The position numbers and the translations under genes are program-made. The notes under the pieces are model-generated. The model worked only from the letters and a program-made list of their open reading frames with translations. It ran no database searches and was not told the origin of the DNA. DNA of 22,533 nt, taken from UBA1715 sp045599365. Its GTDB lineage: Bacteria; Bacteroidota; Bacteroidia; Bacteroidales; UBA1715. Numbering within the stretch: position 1 is the stretch's first letter; each line of letters begins with the position of its first letter. Of this stretch, positions 1 through 7,529 are shown piece by piece. The stretch spans positions 1 through 22,533 of the forward strand of contig JAZRVS010000172.1 of assembly GCA_045599365.1 (NCBI GenBank), written 5' to 3'.

Positions 1-56
1 TATAACCCCCAAATCAAAAAATCCACTTTCTCAAATCAAAAAGTACATTTTTGAAC

Positions 57-94
57 AAAAAAAAGCGAAGATAGTTAATTAAAACCATCTTCGC
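57..94 (-). terminator. Rho-independent terminator of the leftward tail operon
   Basis: Inverted repeat GCGAAGAT (65-72) / ATCTTCGC (87-94), extended by a GTT/AAC pair after one mismatch. On the minus strand it is followed by eight T (57-64). It lies 41 bases past the last fibre stop codon, so it should end the long leftward late transcript. Positions 1-56 hold nothing I recognise. Confidence 0.85.
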
Positions 95-135
95 CTTTAA
101 TACCGTTTAATCAATGTTTAAATCGAACACTAATA

Positions 136-750
136 CTATTCTAAGATATTAGCATTAATTAACGCTGTTATCACATCTGACAACTTGTAATTAACACCTT
201 GATGTACAATTGTAATATTTTCGCCATTCAATACTTCTGGAAGAAATTTTGCATCCAATTTATGAACCATTTGTTCCGATAAAATTACATCAACATCATG
301 GGTTCCCTCATATGACGGGGGAAGAATAACTCTTAATGTATCAAATCCTCTTGACATTGTACCAACACACCAATCTTCGCCTGTATCTTCAGCAGACGGT
401 AACATCCTGTATCCATTGCCAATCCAATAAGCAGAATTGAGATTGCGAATAATTCCACGCTTCACAACTCCGTCTATTTCAACTGCGAGTTCATTCCCTG
501 TAATAAAGTTATCAAAGAATCCTTCTGGATATTGGTTATAACCATACAAATGTGCCATGACATTAACCCCCGATTCGGTGAAATTGACATCAGAATTTGA
601 ATATCTTGTTGGAACGTATTCAATCCAGTGTGTTCTATTTTGAATAAAATCTGGTTGTGAACTATCGTTCTGACCCCAATCGGGCTGTTTTACAAGATTT
701 TTTAATCTTGCAATTACCTTGGTCAATGTTGTTTTTAAATTTTGGTCCAT
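136..750 (-). CDS. Distal tail fibre protein with PDW repeat
   Basis: A 204-aa protein, last gene of the leftward operon. I chose the start at 750 rather than 771 because the N-terminus MDQNLKTTLTKVIARLKNL then aligns with that of the preceding fibre gene (MNAQLKQTLTDLVTRIKSF), which indicates a shared attachment module. The 771 start would overlap the upstream stop. Just after this module comes one copy of a fibre repeat, QPDWGQNDSSQPDFIQN, also present twice in the large fibre gene. The rest is acidic and aromatic with no family I recognise. It is probably a receptor-binding tip or an accessory fibre; that role is inferred from the repeat and operon position. Confidence 0.7.
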   Translation of the reverse strand: MDQNLKTTLTKVIARLKNLVKQPDWGQNDSSQPDFIQNRTHWIEYVPTRYSNSDVNFTESGVNVMAHLYGYNQYPEGFFDNFITGNELAVEIDGVVKRGIIRNLNSAYWIGNGYRMLPSAEDTGEDWCVGTMSRGFDTLRVILPPSYEGTHDVDVILSEQMVHKLDAKFLPEVLNGENITIVHQGVNYKLSDVITALINANILE

Positions 751-763
751 AATCACATAGTTT

Positions 764-1426
764 TTAAGCAAACATATCTTCTAAATCTTCCTCTGTTGCA
801 ACTAGTTCTTCAGTAACAACGGCTGATTCTAATTTAGTTTTATACTCAGTCGTAAAATCGTTGGTTGACAATCCCTTGCCAGCTTCTTTATCAACCTTGT
901 TGTTTAAACCAGCATATACATCACCACCAATAGCAAATCCAGCATTGCCACTGGTTATTGTACCACGCAATTCTGTTTTAATTTCTGCTACTGATTTATT
1001 TTCGACGTTTCCTAATCCAATTTCAGATTTAGTAACACCATGAGGATTACCCGAAGTAATTTGCGAGTGGTCATAAGCAGTTTTACCTCTATCGCCTCTG
1101 TAAGCAGTAGATGATGTCTCACCAAGTGCCAAACTTGAAGAAATTTCTACATAAGTAGTACCGCCCCAACGATACGTTTTATTATCGTCAGTTGTTACGT
1201 AAATTTTACCACTTTCTCCTGTTGTTGGCAACGCATCAAAGTTGGCAACTTCTACTACATCATCAACAAAACTTGGAAGTTGTGATGTTGGCACCTTTCC
1301 AGAACCATCCAATGTCGCAATCCCATTTGCAACACCTTTGCTTGATAAAGTTACATACATTCCGTTTGAGAATGATTTAATCCGAGTGACTAAGTCGGTT
1401 AAAGTCTGTTTTAATTGTGCATTCAT
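764..1426 (-). CDS. Tail fibre protein
   Basis: A 220-aa fibre protein. It opens with the same short N-terminal module as the next gene, followed by a segment typical of phage fibres (NGIATLDGSGKVPTSQLP) and then by the motif series GETSSTAYRGDRGKTAYDHS and GNPHGVTKSEIGLGNVENKS, familiar from trimeric fibres of gut phages. The C-terminus is short and acidic (EEDLEDMFA). It follows the large fibre gene after 20 bases and overlaps no confirmed start downstream. No enzymatic domain is visible. It is probably a shaft or an alternative fibre; receptor specificity cannot be read from the sequence. Confidence 0.8.
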   Translation of the reverse strand: MNAQLKQTLTDLVTRIKSFSNGMYVTLSSKGVANGIATLDGSGKVPTSQLPSFVDDVVEVANFDALPTTGESGKIYVTTDDNKTYRWGGTTYVEISSSLALGETSSTAYRGDRGKTAYDHSQITSGNPHGVTKSEIGLGNVENKSVAEIKTELRGTITSGNAGFAIGGDVYAGLNNKVDKEAGKGLSTNDFTTEYKTKLESAVVTEELVATEEDLEDMFA

Positions 1427-1446
1427 TTTTTTTTATTTAGTTAATA

Positions 1447-3483
1447 TTAATTGTTCATTATATCATTCAAATCTGAAGCTGATGCTGACAACTCCGAGTG
1501 ATAAGTCGTATCATTTGGCATCCACTTTTTTTCTATTGTTTTGATACCAACTTCTTTCATTATCAGTCGAACAGCAAGGTCTTGTCTTCCATAACCAGCA
1601 TTGATAGTTATAGTTGCTTGTGGATTGTTATTTTTATTCCACGACAACGTCATTTGTCCCCAATCAACATTGCCGCTAAAACTTCCACGAGAATTGTCTG
1701 AAGGACCTGTTGGTATAACAGTTGTTTCTCCGTGCTGTTCAACTATAAGTGTGTACGTCTTCCCATTTTCAAATGGAACAGTTGGATTGAACGAATAGTT
1801 AAATCCACCCCAATCAGAATGTTGAGCTGCTGGAAACATATCTATTATTGTTTCTCCGCCTTCATAACAGATTCTGTTCTTAATGTAATCGTCTTGAGAT
1901 TCATCATTCTGGCTCCAGTCGGATTGTACGTTCTTTTGTGCGCCTGATTCTACACCAGCAAGTTTATTCTTTTCGGTGCTTGTAAAATTATTGTCCGTAT
2001 GATGATAGTCTGCATCTTGTACAAGATTAGCCGGCTTATTTTTAATGAAATCTGGTTGTGTTTCATCAGACTGTTCCCAATCTGGTTGCGCAACTCTTTC
2101 TACCGAAAACTCAAAAACATCACCACTTTCTTGGAATATAACTTTTACACTTCTGCTGTTAATGTTATAAACGCAAGAGTGAACGGTCTGCCACGTCTTA
2201 CCCGTATTTCTGTCTCTATCAGCATACAATTCCTGCATAATAGAGAACACCTCGTTGAATCTGGTCAAATCGGTACCTATGGTAACATCTCCCGATTCAT
2301 AATCTCCAACACCCTCGGTGAACCAACGAGGATTGGTTTCTTCCTTATACGTATTCGTATATATCAATTGGTTCATCAGCTGAATCATAGCCGATTCTCT
2401 TGTTATACCAGAATATGCAGAATTGATGAGATTATATCTTTCGAGACCAGAACCATGAGACTCTATATTATTGACACTTATGGGGTCGCAAGTAGCATCA
2501 GCATCTTTATCAAGCGGTGTATATACGCTCCCATCTTCATTAAACGTAACACCATTCAAATGGAAATTGGTCATAAATGCTTTTTCCGAAATTTCGGTTA
2601 TAACCATAGCATTATTCACAAATTCAATTATATATGTGTTGGTTGCATCACCAACCATTATGTGCAAATCGTAGTGGTACAACTCGCCAAGCAAATTGTA
2701 ATTGTACACCGACACATAATCTCTTAGGTAATTTACTGCTTCTGTTGCACTTGCAAACTTGTCAAGAATAAACCTTGGAAGCATCATATTACATATCGTT
2801 TCCTTAGTATCTACGAGTGGTGTTGTTCCTGTTGTTTCTCCCTTTTGTGTAGGAACTACGTTGACGTTCACCACAACACCTTTTTCGTTTATTCCATCAA
2901 CAATTTTGAAGGGAACAATCTTGTAATCGTCTGAATACTCACCAGATTCAACAAATTCTGCCGTCAATCTCGATGAAAATCCGCCAAATCCAATTGTTGC
3001 ATACCTACCAAACGCATGTGGAGTTGCAACAACAAAATCAACGCTATTGTTGTAGAACCAATCGTAATTTCGTCCATAGAAATTACCACGTTTCACCGAT
3101 GAACATCCTCCAATAGGAATATCTGCGTCTCCAGCTTCAAAATACTGTTTGGCATACGCATAATCCAAATAATTGCAATTGATTCTGTACGTGTAGTCGG
3201 CAATCTTGGCAATATCGTTGTATGGAAGCAACTCGTGCAAAACTATGTTTACACTCTTGTTTTCCTTTGGCAACGAAACGCCGTTCACTTTCACGTCTTC
3301 GATTGATTCTGCGACTCTTTCTTGTAAATGATTGAGTGTATCTGTCAACTGATCTACTTGACTTTGAGGAATCACATCATCTTTGTGAACGAACGAATCA
3401 AACGTATCGCCGAATTGTGTCTGCGTTGGTTTTGCGCCTCGCACGAACCAACTCTTTAGTATTTGTCTTGATTGTTTTGCCAT
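1447..3483 (-). CDS. Large tail fibre with embedded Ntn-type amidohydrolase domain
   Basis: A 678-aa protein in three parts. Residues 1-80 are a fibre base (ILKSWFVRGAKPTQTQFGDTF, then a helical stretch). Residues about 84-462 resemble the choloylglycine hydrolase / linear amide C-N hydrolase family of Ntn hydrolases: GGCSSV with candidate nucleophile Cys127, GRNYDW (Arg138, Asp141), GINEKGVVVNVNVV (197-210), DLHIMVGDA (272-280), MTNFHLNG with Asn306, SGLERY, and WQTVHSCVYNI (431-441). Their order matches that family. Residues 463-678 are fibre-like, with two PDW repeats (466-484 and 520-538) and a beta-rich end. Members of this family act with an N-terminal Cys, so activity would need cleavage before Cys127. 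The substrate is unknown: bile-salt, peptide or acyl amides are all possible. Confidence 0.75.
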   Translation of the reverse strand: MAKQSRQILKSWFVRGAKPTQTQFGDTFDSFVHKDDVIPQSQVDQLTDTLNHLQERVAESIEDVKVNGVSLPKENKSVNIVLHELLPYNDIAKIADYTYRINCNYLDYAYAKQYFEAGDADIPIGGCSSVKRGNFYGRNYDWFYNNSVDFVVATPHAFGRYATIGFGGFSSRLTAEFVESGEYSDDYKIVPFKIVDGINEKGVVVNVNVVPTQKGETTGTTPLVDTKETICNMMLPRFILDKFASATEAVNYLRDYVSVYNYNLLGELYHYDLHIMVGDATNTYIIEFVNNAMVITEISEKAFMTNFHLNGVTFNEDGSVYTPLDKDADATCDPISVNNIESHGSGLERYNLINSAYSGITRESAMIQLMNQLIYTNTYKEETNPRWFTEGVGDYESGDVTIGTDLTRFNEVFSIMQELYADRDRNTGKTWQTVHSCVYNINSRSVKVIFQESGDVFEFSVERVAQPDWEQSDETQPDFIKNKPANLVQDADYHHTDNNFTSTEKNKLAGVESGAQKNVQSDWSQNDESQDDYIKNRICYEGGETIIDMFPAAQHSDWGGFNYSFNPTVPFENGKTYTLIVEQHGETTVIPTGPSDNSRGSFSGNVDWGQMTLSWNKNNNPQATITINAGYGRQDLAVRLIMKEVGIKTIEKKWMPNDTTYHSELSASASDLNDIMNN

Positions 3484-3495
3484 GATTGTTTTTTT

Positions 3496-4347
3496 TTAGA
3501 TTACTTTGATTATGAATGCCAACACATAGTATGGAGGACGGTTTTCGTGTGCTTGATTACCACCTGTATTGCCAGTTGATACTTGTGTATTTTCAATGTG
3601 AACAATAGTATCATATCCATCATGATTTACGTCGTCTTGAATCTCTGTTGATAATAGGTATGAATGCGAATGAGATGGCATTTCTGCTACGGTCATAGTG
3701 TGAGCTTTTTCACCGCCAGTTTTCCCAATGGCGTTATAATCCTCGTCTGATGGATCATATCCAACTATAAATCTTCCTCGCAAATCTGGTGTGCCATTTC
3801 CTCCATCACACAAAGCATAACCTATAGGAATATTATTGATTGAACCGCTCCACATCATAATTGCACCTTTAGGAACTCTTTCTTCGTATGCTGGTTTTAT
3901 TAACGATGCAATTTCAACGCCGTCTAATTTGATACAATCAGTATAGGAAATTGTCTTTATTGTTCCTGGGTAAGGAGTAGTAAGGGTATGATTTGGCGGT
4001 GTACCAGTGTACGCTTTTCTTGGTGCCACATGGTGTAGAATTCTAACATCACTGAATATTTCACCTAAAGCATTTATTGATACTTTTTTCTCAACTAAAT
4101 CAAGCATTGTTATGTTAGAAAAACCATCAATGCTCGCTGAGACTTCAACCAATTCTCCATCAAAAATCATTAAGCCGTTTTCTGATGGTGCAGAACTGCC
4201 ATGATGCTGAGGCAATTTTATCATCACATTTCGACCGAAAATTGTCGTTAATTTTTCCACGAGCAAAATCTGATTTTGCATAAAATCAACAGCATCTGTT
4301 GATAACGGGAAACTACCTTGGGGATTTTTAAAAAGTTGTGTATCCAT
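3496..4347 (-). CDS. Tail collar-domain fibre protein
   Basis: A 283-aa fibre protein. The C-terminal half is a phage tail collar domain: PKGAIMMWSGSINNIPIGYA, LCDGGNGTPDLRGRFIVGYD, a His-rich segment MPSHSHSYLL, and the closing motif ENRPPYYVLAFIIKV. The start at 4347 (MDTQLFKNPQGSFPLS) sits four bases after the preceding stop behind an AT-rich leader. A TTG start further upstream at 4380 would overlap the preceding gene and add an unrelated peptide. The collar family occurs in short tail fibres attached to baseplates, which fits the position just after the I-like gene. Confidence 0.85.
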   Translation of the reverse strand: MDTQLFKNPQGSFPLSTDAVDFMQNQILLVEKLTTIFGRNVMIKLPQHHGSSAPSENGLMIFDGELVEVSASIDGFSNITMLDLVEKKVSINALGEIFSDVRILHHVAPRKAYTGTPPNHTLTTPYPGTIKTISYTDCIKLDGVEIASLIKPAYEERVPKGAIMMWSGSINNIPIGYALCDGGNGTPDLRGRFIVGYDPSDEDYNAIGKTGGEKAHTMTVAEMPSHSHSYLLSTEIQDDVNHDGYDTIVHIENTQVSTGNTGGNQAHENRPPYYVLAFIIKVI

Positions 4348-4351
4348 AATT

Positions 4352-4837
4352 TTATTGTATTGTCGCCATGCGACTTGCAAGGCGGTATTTGTTTACAATT
4401 GTTTTTACTATCGTTTTATCTGATTCGCTAATTACACTGGGACAGATTACCGTAAATCCGTCATTTACTCTGTTGATAACATCATCGTCATAAATTCTTT
4501 TGTCACCATTGTCGATTATTATTGGAATTTCTGTTGCACGAAACCCGTCCTCATCGTATGTTAGCAAGTAGTTTCCTTCTATAATTGTGTCGCAAATTTC
4601 AAAGCCATTATTTGAAGAGCAGCCAAAACATTCATTTAAATACGCTTTCAGATAACAAACTTGAGGTGTTACATGAAGAGAGCGTAAATTGTAATTTCTG
4701 CTTTTCAAAAGGCTGTCTCTTAATATAGTTAATTGAGCGACCGAAGCCTTGAGAAATGCAAAAATGATTTTTTTCCGCAAAGCATGTGGTAATAATAAAA
4801 GAACCAGTTTTTTAAAATCAATAAGATACGTTTTCAT
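4352..4837 (-). CDS. Baseplate protein, probably gpI / Mu gp48-like
   Basis: A 161-aa protein that overlaps the end of the baseplate J gene by 20 bases. It begins with a basic, hydrophobic helix (LVLLLLPHALRKKIIFAFLK) and continues with LKSRNYNLRSLHVTPQVCYL. Similarity to the P2 gpI / Mu gp48 family is weak. The assignment comes mainly from position: J, then this gene, then fibres, the order seen in P2- and Mu-like tails. Its length is in the usual range for that family. In those phages this protein completes the baseplate wedge that carries the fibres. Confidence 0.6.
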   Translation of the reverse strand: MKTYLIDFKKLVLLLLPHALRKKIIFAFLKASVAQLTILRDSLLKSRNYNLRSLHVTPQVCYLKAYLNECFGCSSNNGFEICDTIIEGNYLLTYDEDGFRATEIPIIIDNGDKRIYDDDVINRVNDGFTVICPSVISESDKTIVKTIVNKYRLASRMATIQ

Positions 4838-5675
4838 AAGGAATATATTCTATTGTGGTACTTTCTATGTCAAATTCATAATAACCTGAAAATGGCTTTT
4901 CGTAAGCATCATCAAGGATTTTATAATACGAGGTGGCAACCGATGTGGAAACCGATACTAATTCTGGCATTACAACACCTTCTACCTGTTGCAAAGCATC
5001 AACTAAATCAACCTTGCGAAATTCTCCATTAAAAGGTAAATTCTCAACATATTGCTGTATAGCATCAATAACTGGCGTTCCGCCTTGTAATGAGTTCCCA
5101 TTTGACTGTAATATCATAGGGTTGTAAAAAATTCTCAAACTCATTTTTATTTTGTCAGCATTCGCATTGCGTACAACAATTCGTACACCTGCATCTTTAA
5201 TTTCTGCCAAATATTCTGTCAATGCCTGTTGTTGTTCCTCTGAAATTGGTTTGGGACCACTTCCTGCTACTTTTATATACAATGTTGCATTTTGTTCGCT
5301 TGCGGCTGCATATTTTACTATTTGTCTGTCCTCAATTTCCTTTTCTGTCAAACCTTCGTCGCTGTATTGGTCGGTTCCTTCAATCAACGATTGACCAATT
5401 CGGAACAACTTCGTCTTGTTCACATACCAACGCAACGAGTGAGGTTTCATTTCGTCTATGTAGTTCGTAACTTCTGTTTTGTGGGTGTCGAAAAGTTTCT
5501 CAACTGTCCAGGCACAAAATGCAAACACATAGAATATGATGCTTTCTATGCTTACCTTCGAGAATTGCTCATCGAATGTCTTAGTTGTGTCCAATCCGTA
5601 TTTTTCAACCACGGCCGAATCCGATACGAATTCTGCTGTCATTTCGTCTTTTATGTCCTTTACTGTTCTTGCCAT
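4818..5675 (-). CDS. Baseplate J-like protein
   Basis: A 285-aa protein matching the baseplate J / Mu gp47 family in layout: an N-terminal helical part (ARTVKDIKDEMTAEFVSD), a middle with EGLTEKEIEDRQIVKYAAAS, then the alpha/beta region with IKDAGVRIVVRNANADKIKM and LRIFYNP. The C-terminal part GEFRKVDLVDALQQVEGVV resembles the final domain of J proteins. It forms the ring of the baseplate wedge together with the gp25-like protein. It starts three bases after the LysM-like gene. No unusual features were noted. Confidence 0.8.
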   Translation of the reverse strand: MARTVKDIKDEMTAEFVSDSAVVEKYGLDTTKTFDEQFSKVSIESIIFYVFAFCAWTVEKLFDTHKTEVTNYIDEMKPHSLRWYVNKTKLFRIGQSLIEGTDQYSDEGLTEKEIEDRQIVKYAAASEQNATLYIKVAGSGPKPISEEQQQALTEYLAEIKDAGVRIVVRNANADKIKMSLRIFYNPMILQSNGNSLQGGTPVIDAIQQYVENLPFNGEFRKVDLVDALQQVEGVVMPELVSVSTSVATSYYKILDDAYEKPFSGYYEFDIESTTIEYIPYENVSY

Positions 5676-5677
5676 AT

Positions 5678-5971
5678 CTAACTAATTATAAAATCAAACT
5701 CAATTCCCCAGAACTCAATGCCTTCGCCCACAATCGTTTCGTTGTATTGCTCTGGTGTTATTGCAGTTGCTGGGAACACGTTGTCAACTGCATATTGTCG
5801 CACAATCTGTTTTTCGGCAACGTCTGGAAGTTCCAGAACCTGACCATTCACGAGCTCGTCACTCAAAGCAAGTCCGTTCATCAACGCCAACTCGAAAGCC
5901 GACTCGGCACTGCCACATTCCTGAATTGCAATGTCGAATAGTGATTGACCGTTTTTTACATTCGTGTTCAT
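5678..5971 (-). CDS. Small LysM-like tail protein
   Basis: A 97-aa protein. Residues 1-50 resemble a LysM-type module (NVKNGQSLFDIAIQECGSAE, then a short helix-turn and NGQVLELPD). The remainder is EFWGIEFDFIIS-ended and unrecognised. In contractile tails a small LysM-type protein (T4 gp53-like, P2 gpX) joins the baseplate hub to the wedges; the position between the gp25-like gene and J fits that job. Its start overlaps the stop of the upstream gene as ATGA, indicating coupled translation. Confidence 0.7.
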   Translation of the reverse strand: MNTNVKNGQSLFDIAIQECGSAESAFELALMNGLALSDELVNGQVLELPDVAEKQIVRQYAVDNVFPATAITPEQYNETIVGEGIEFWGIEFDFIIS

Positions 5972-6288
5972 TTGTATTCTGCTTCAATCGTTATGTTACC
6001 AGTTGTTTTGTCGATTAGTGCTGTGCGAACGTCCATATTGTCGCGCGAAAGGTTCACACGTATTGAATGCTCCCATTGCAAAATATCGTTGTCGTTTACC
6101 ATATCATCAATGCCAACGCCAAGCAAAGGAGTTTCCTTAAACTCGCCTTGGTGCGAAATCAGTATCAAAGCTTCGTTCTGATACATGGTATCGCCAACAA
6201 GCAATCCATCGGTAATCAAACCAAGCGAATTGCGTTGTGGTTTTACCATTGCGTCGTATGTCATGCTATCTAAACAAATGCCTTTCAT
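5968..6288 (-). CDS. Baseplate wedge protein, gp25 / gpW or Mu gp46-like
   Basis: A 106-aa protein that follows the spike gene by one base. Visible features are YQNEALILISHQGEFKETPL, then LGVGIDDMVNDND and a C-terminal segment LSRDNMDVRTALIDKTT. Small size, the GEFKETPLLGVGI segment and placement between spike and J are typical of the gp25/gpW or Mu gp46 wedge families. I cannot decide between these by eye. The role would be to link sheath, hub and J in the baseplate. Confidence 0.65.
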   Translation of the reverse strand: MKGICLDSMTYDAMVKPQRNSLGLITDGLLVGDTMYQNEALILISHQGEFKETPLLGVGIDDMVNDNDILQWEHSIRVNLSRDNMDVRTALIDKTTGNITIEAEYK

Positions 6289-6289
6289 A

Positions 6290-6784
6290 TCAGTGTTTTA
6301 TTTTTTCATCTTCGTAATCATTTTCATTGAATGGAATTGCTTGATTTAATGTTGCAGCTGCTGTTCCTGCTTGTGCAGTTGCTGTTCCTTCCGTTGATAC
6401 AGAATGCGTATGCTTATTAAACTTATCTACCAAATCATTCAACTTTTCCGTCAATGACGCAATATTTACCAATCCGCCAAGGTTACCGCCATTGATTGTG
6501 ATGCTTTCAACTTCGGTGTATTTAACAATCACAAGGTCTCGGCGTGTACCTTCGCTCAGGTCGGCAATTAGTACCGCACTGCCAACTTTGGGGACAACCA
6601 CAAGACAATTTCCGCTTGCACCGCCAATGGCACAGATTGCCACATCGCTCATCTCTAAATCGTCGCTCTTAACGGTACAGGTGTTGCCCGAAACCGAAAC
6701 AACCTCGGCAGTGAAAAACGTCTTGCCGTTTCCATTGCTACCAAGTGCTTGTATTGCTTCTTTTATGTCTCGTTCTGTTGACAT
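6290..6784 (-). CDS. Baseplate spike (gpV / Mu gp45-like)
   Basis: A 164-aa protein. Residues about 20-90 look like an OB-fold (TFFTAEVVSVSGNTCTV, LVVVPKVGSAVLIADL). Residues 95-112 hold a NGGNLGGLVN segment, and HTH at 125-127 (NKHTHSVSTEGTATA) resembles the His-x-His metal-binding motif seen at the apex of such spikes, although here it is not at the C-terminus. This would be the membrane-piercing tip of the tail. A plus-strand promoter for the neighbouring moron overlaps its 5' end. Confidence 0.75.
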   Translation of the reverse strand: MSTERDIKEAIQALGSNGNGKTFFTAEVVSVSGNTCTVKSDDLEMSDVAICAIGGASGNCLVVVPKVGSAVLIADLSEGTRRDLVIVKYTEVESITINGGNLGGLVNIASLTEKLNDLVDKFNKHTHSVSTEGTATAQAGTAAATLNQAIPFNENDYEDEKIKH

Positions 6785-6808
6785 TGTTTTTCTTGTTTTT
6801 TATATTTG
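6778..6808 (+). promoter_or_regulatory. Bacteroidetes-type promoter for the septoil-knot-like gene
   Basis: TTGAC (-33, TTG at 6778-6780) and TATATTTG (-7, 6801-6808) are separated by 20 bases after TTG. This matches the known Bacteroides pattern TTTG-N19-21-TAnnTTTG. It points rightward, against the tail operon, and lies 14 bases upstream of the ATG at 6822. Confidence 0.65.
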
Positions 6809-6821
6809 ACGAAATATTTCG

Positions 6822-7529
6822 GTGATGAAAAACTTCGTTTTTGTTCTATTTTGTTTTTGTTCCGTTGTTTGTTTTTCGCAGTCTTACCCATACGGAAAAG
6901 TAAGAGTGGTGAACAGCCGTGCCGACTACAAGGTTCGGGTGGTGAACGTGAACGCCAACCTCAAAGTTGAGAAAGTGAACGCTTACGCCGACCGCCCAGG
7001 ACGTTGGCAGTTTGTTGAAGCCTTCGAGGACTTTACCGTTGAATTTGTAGACGCCTTCGAGGATTTTACCATCGAATATGTCGATCACGTCAACACTTCG
7101 TATCCTGCACCCAATTCACACAACGTAACTGTGTATGGCGGTGGCGAAGTGCTAAAACACGAAACTTTCGCCTACGACATTAATCCTCAGAACTGCACGT
7201 TTTCAGTCAAACGCCCTGACGGAATCAAGCAATATCCACTTTGTGCCAAAGTAAAACTGGTTGATTCCAATGCGGATGTAGTTGTGTACGACGCAACATA
7301 TACTTGTTTCACTGCAGAAGTATATATTGACACAACAAGTACAACTCCAACCGAATGTTGTTGGTGGCAATACGTAGATTCCTGCTACGACTTTACTGCT
7401 CAAATTGTCAAAGACCTCTCGCAACCTGTTGATTTGGCTGCTCATTTTTGTTATCGTCCCATACGTTCGTCTTTAGACCAAGCTATGACTCCAGGTATTG
7501 AATTTATATGGATTAACAAAAAGCGTTAA
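6822..7529 (+). CDS. Secreted two-module septoil-knot-like protein (moron)
   Basis: A 235-aa plus-strand protein between two minus-strand tail genes. Residues 1-20 are a signal peptide (hydrophobic FVFVLFCFCSVVCFSQ). Residues 26-90 are a run of short beta repeats of the pattern KVRVVN-x-RAD, KVEKVN, WQFVEAFEDFTVEFVDAF, which resembles the 7(1) septoil knot family (formerly DUF6150). Residues 143-208 repeat the layout in degraded, Cys-rich form (AKVKLVDSNADVVVYDA, CCWWQYVDSCYDFTAQIV). The product is probably periplasmic or exported. Its own promoter and opposite orientation indicate a moron rather than a virion part. The stop abuts the stop of the convergent hub gene, with no terminator visible. 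Function unknown. Confidence 0.7.
   Translation: MMKNFVFVLFCFCSVVCFSQSYPYGKVRVVNSRADYKVRVVNVNANLKVEKVNAYADRPGRWQFVEAFEDFTVEFVDAFEDFTIEYVDHVNTSYPAPNSHNVTVYGGGEVLKHETFAYDINPQNCTFSVKRPDGIKQYPLCAKVKLVDSNADVVVYDATYTCFTAEVYIDTTSTTPTECCWWQYVDSCYDFTAQIVKDLSQPVDLAAHFCYRPIRSSLDQAMTPGIEFIWINKKR

Noticed and set aside
1..56. Attachment site at the left edge
   Set aside because: AT-rich sequence after the operon terminator; no match to the right edge and no integrase visible, so no att site can be supported.
1999..2727. 242-aa plus-strand ORF within the large fibre gene
   Set aside because: Complement of the Ntn-hydrolase domain; rich in Cys, Ile and Arg with no start context or promoter.
6846..7445. 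Two 80-aa minus-strand ORFs antisense to the septoil-knot-like gene, which would continue the tail operon
   Set aside because: The plus-strand frame has a signal peptide, internal repeats and a promoter; the minus frames show only the mirrored repeat composition.
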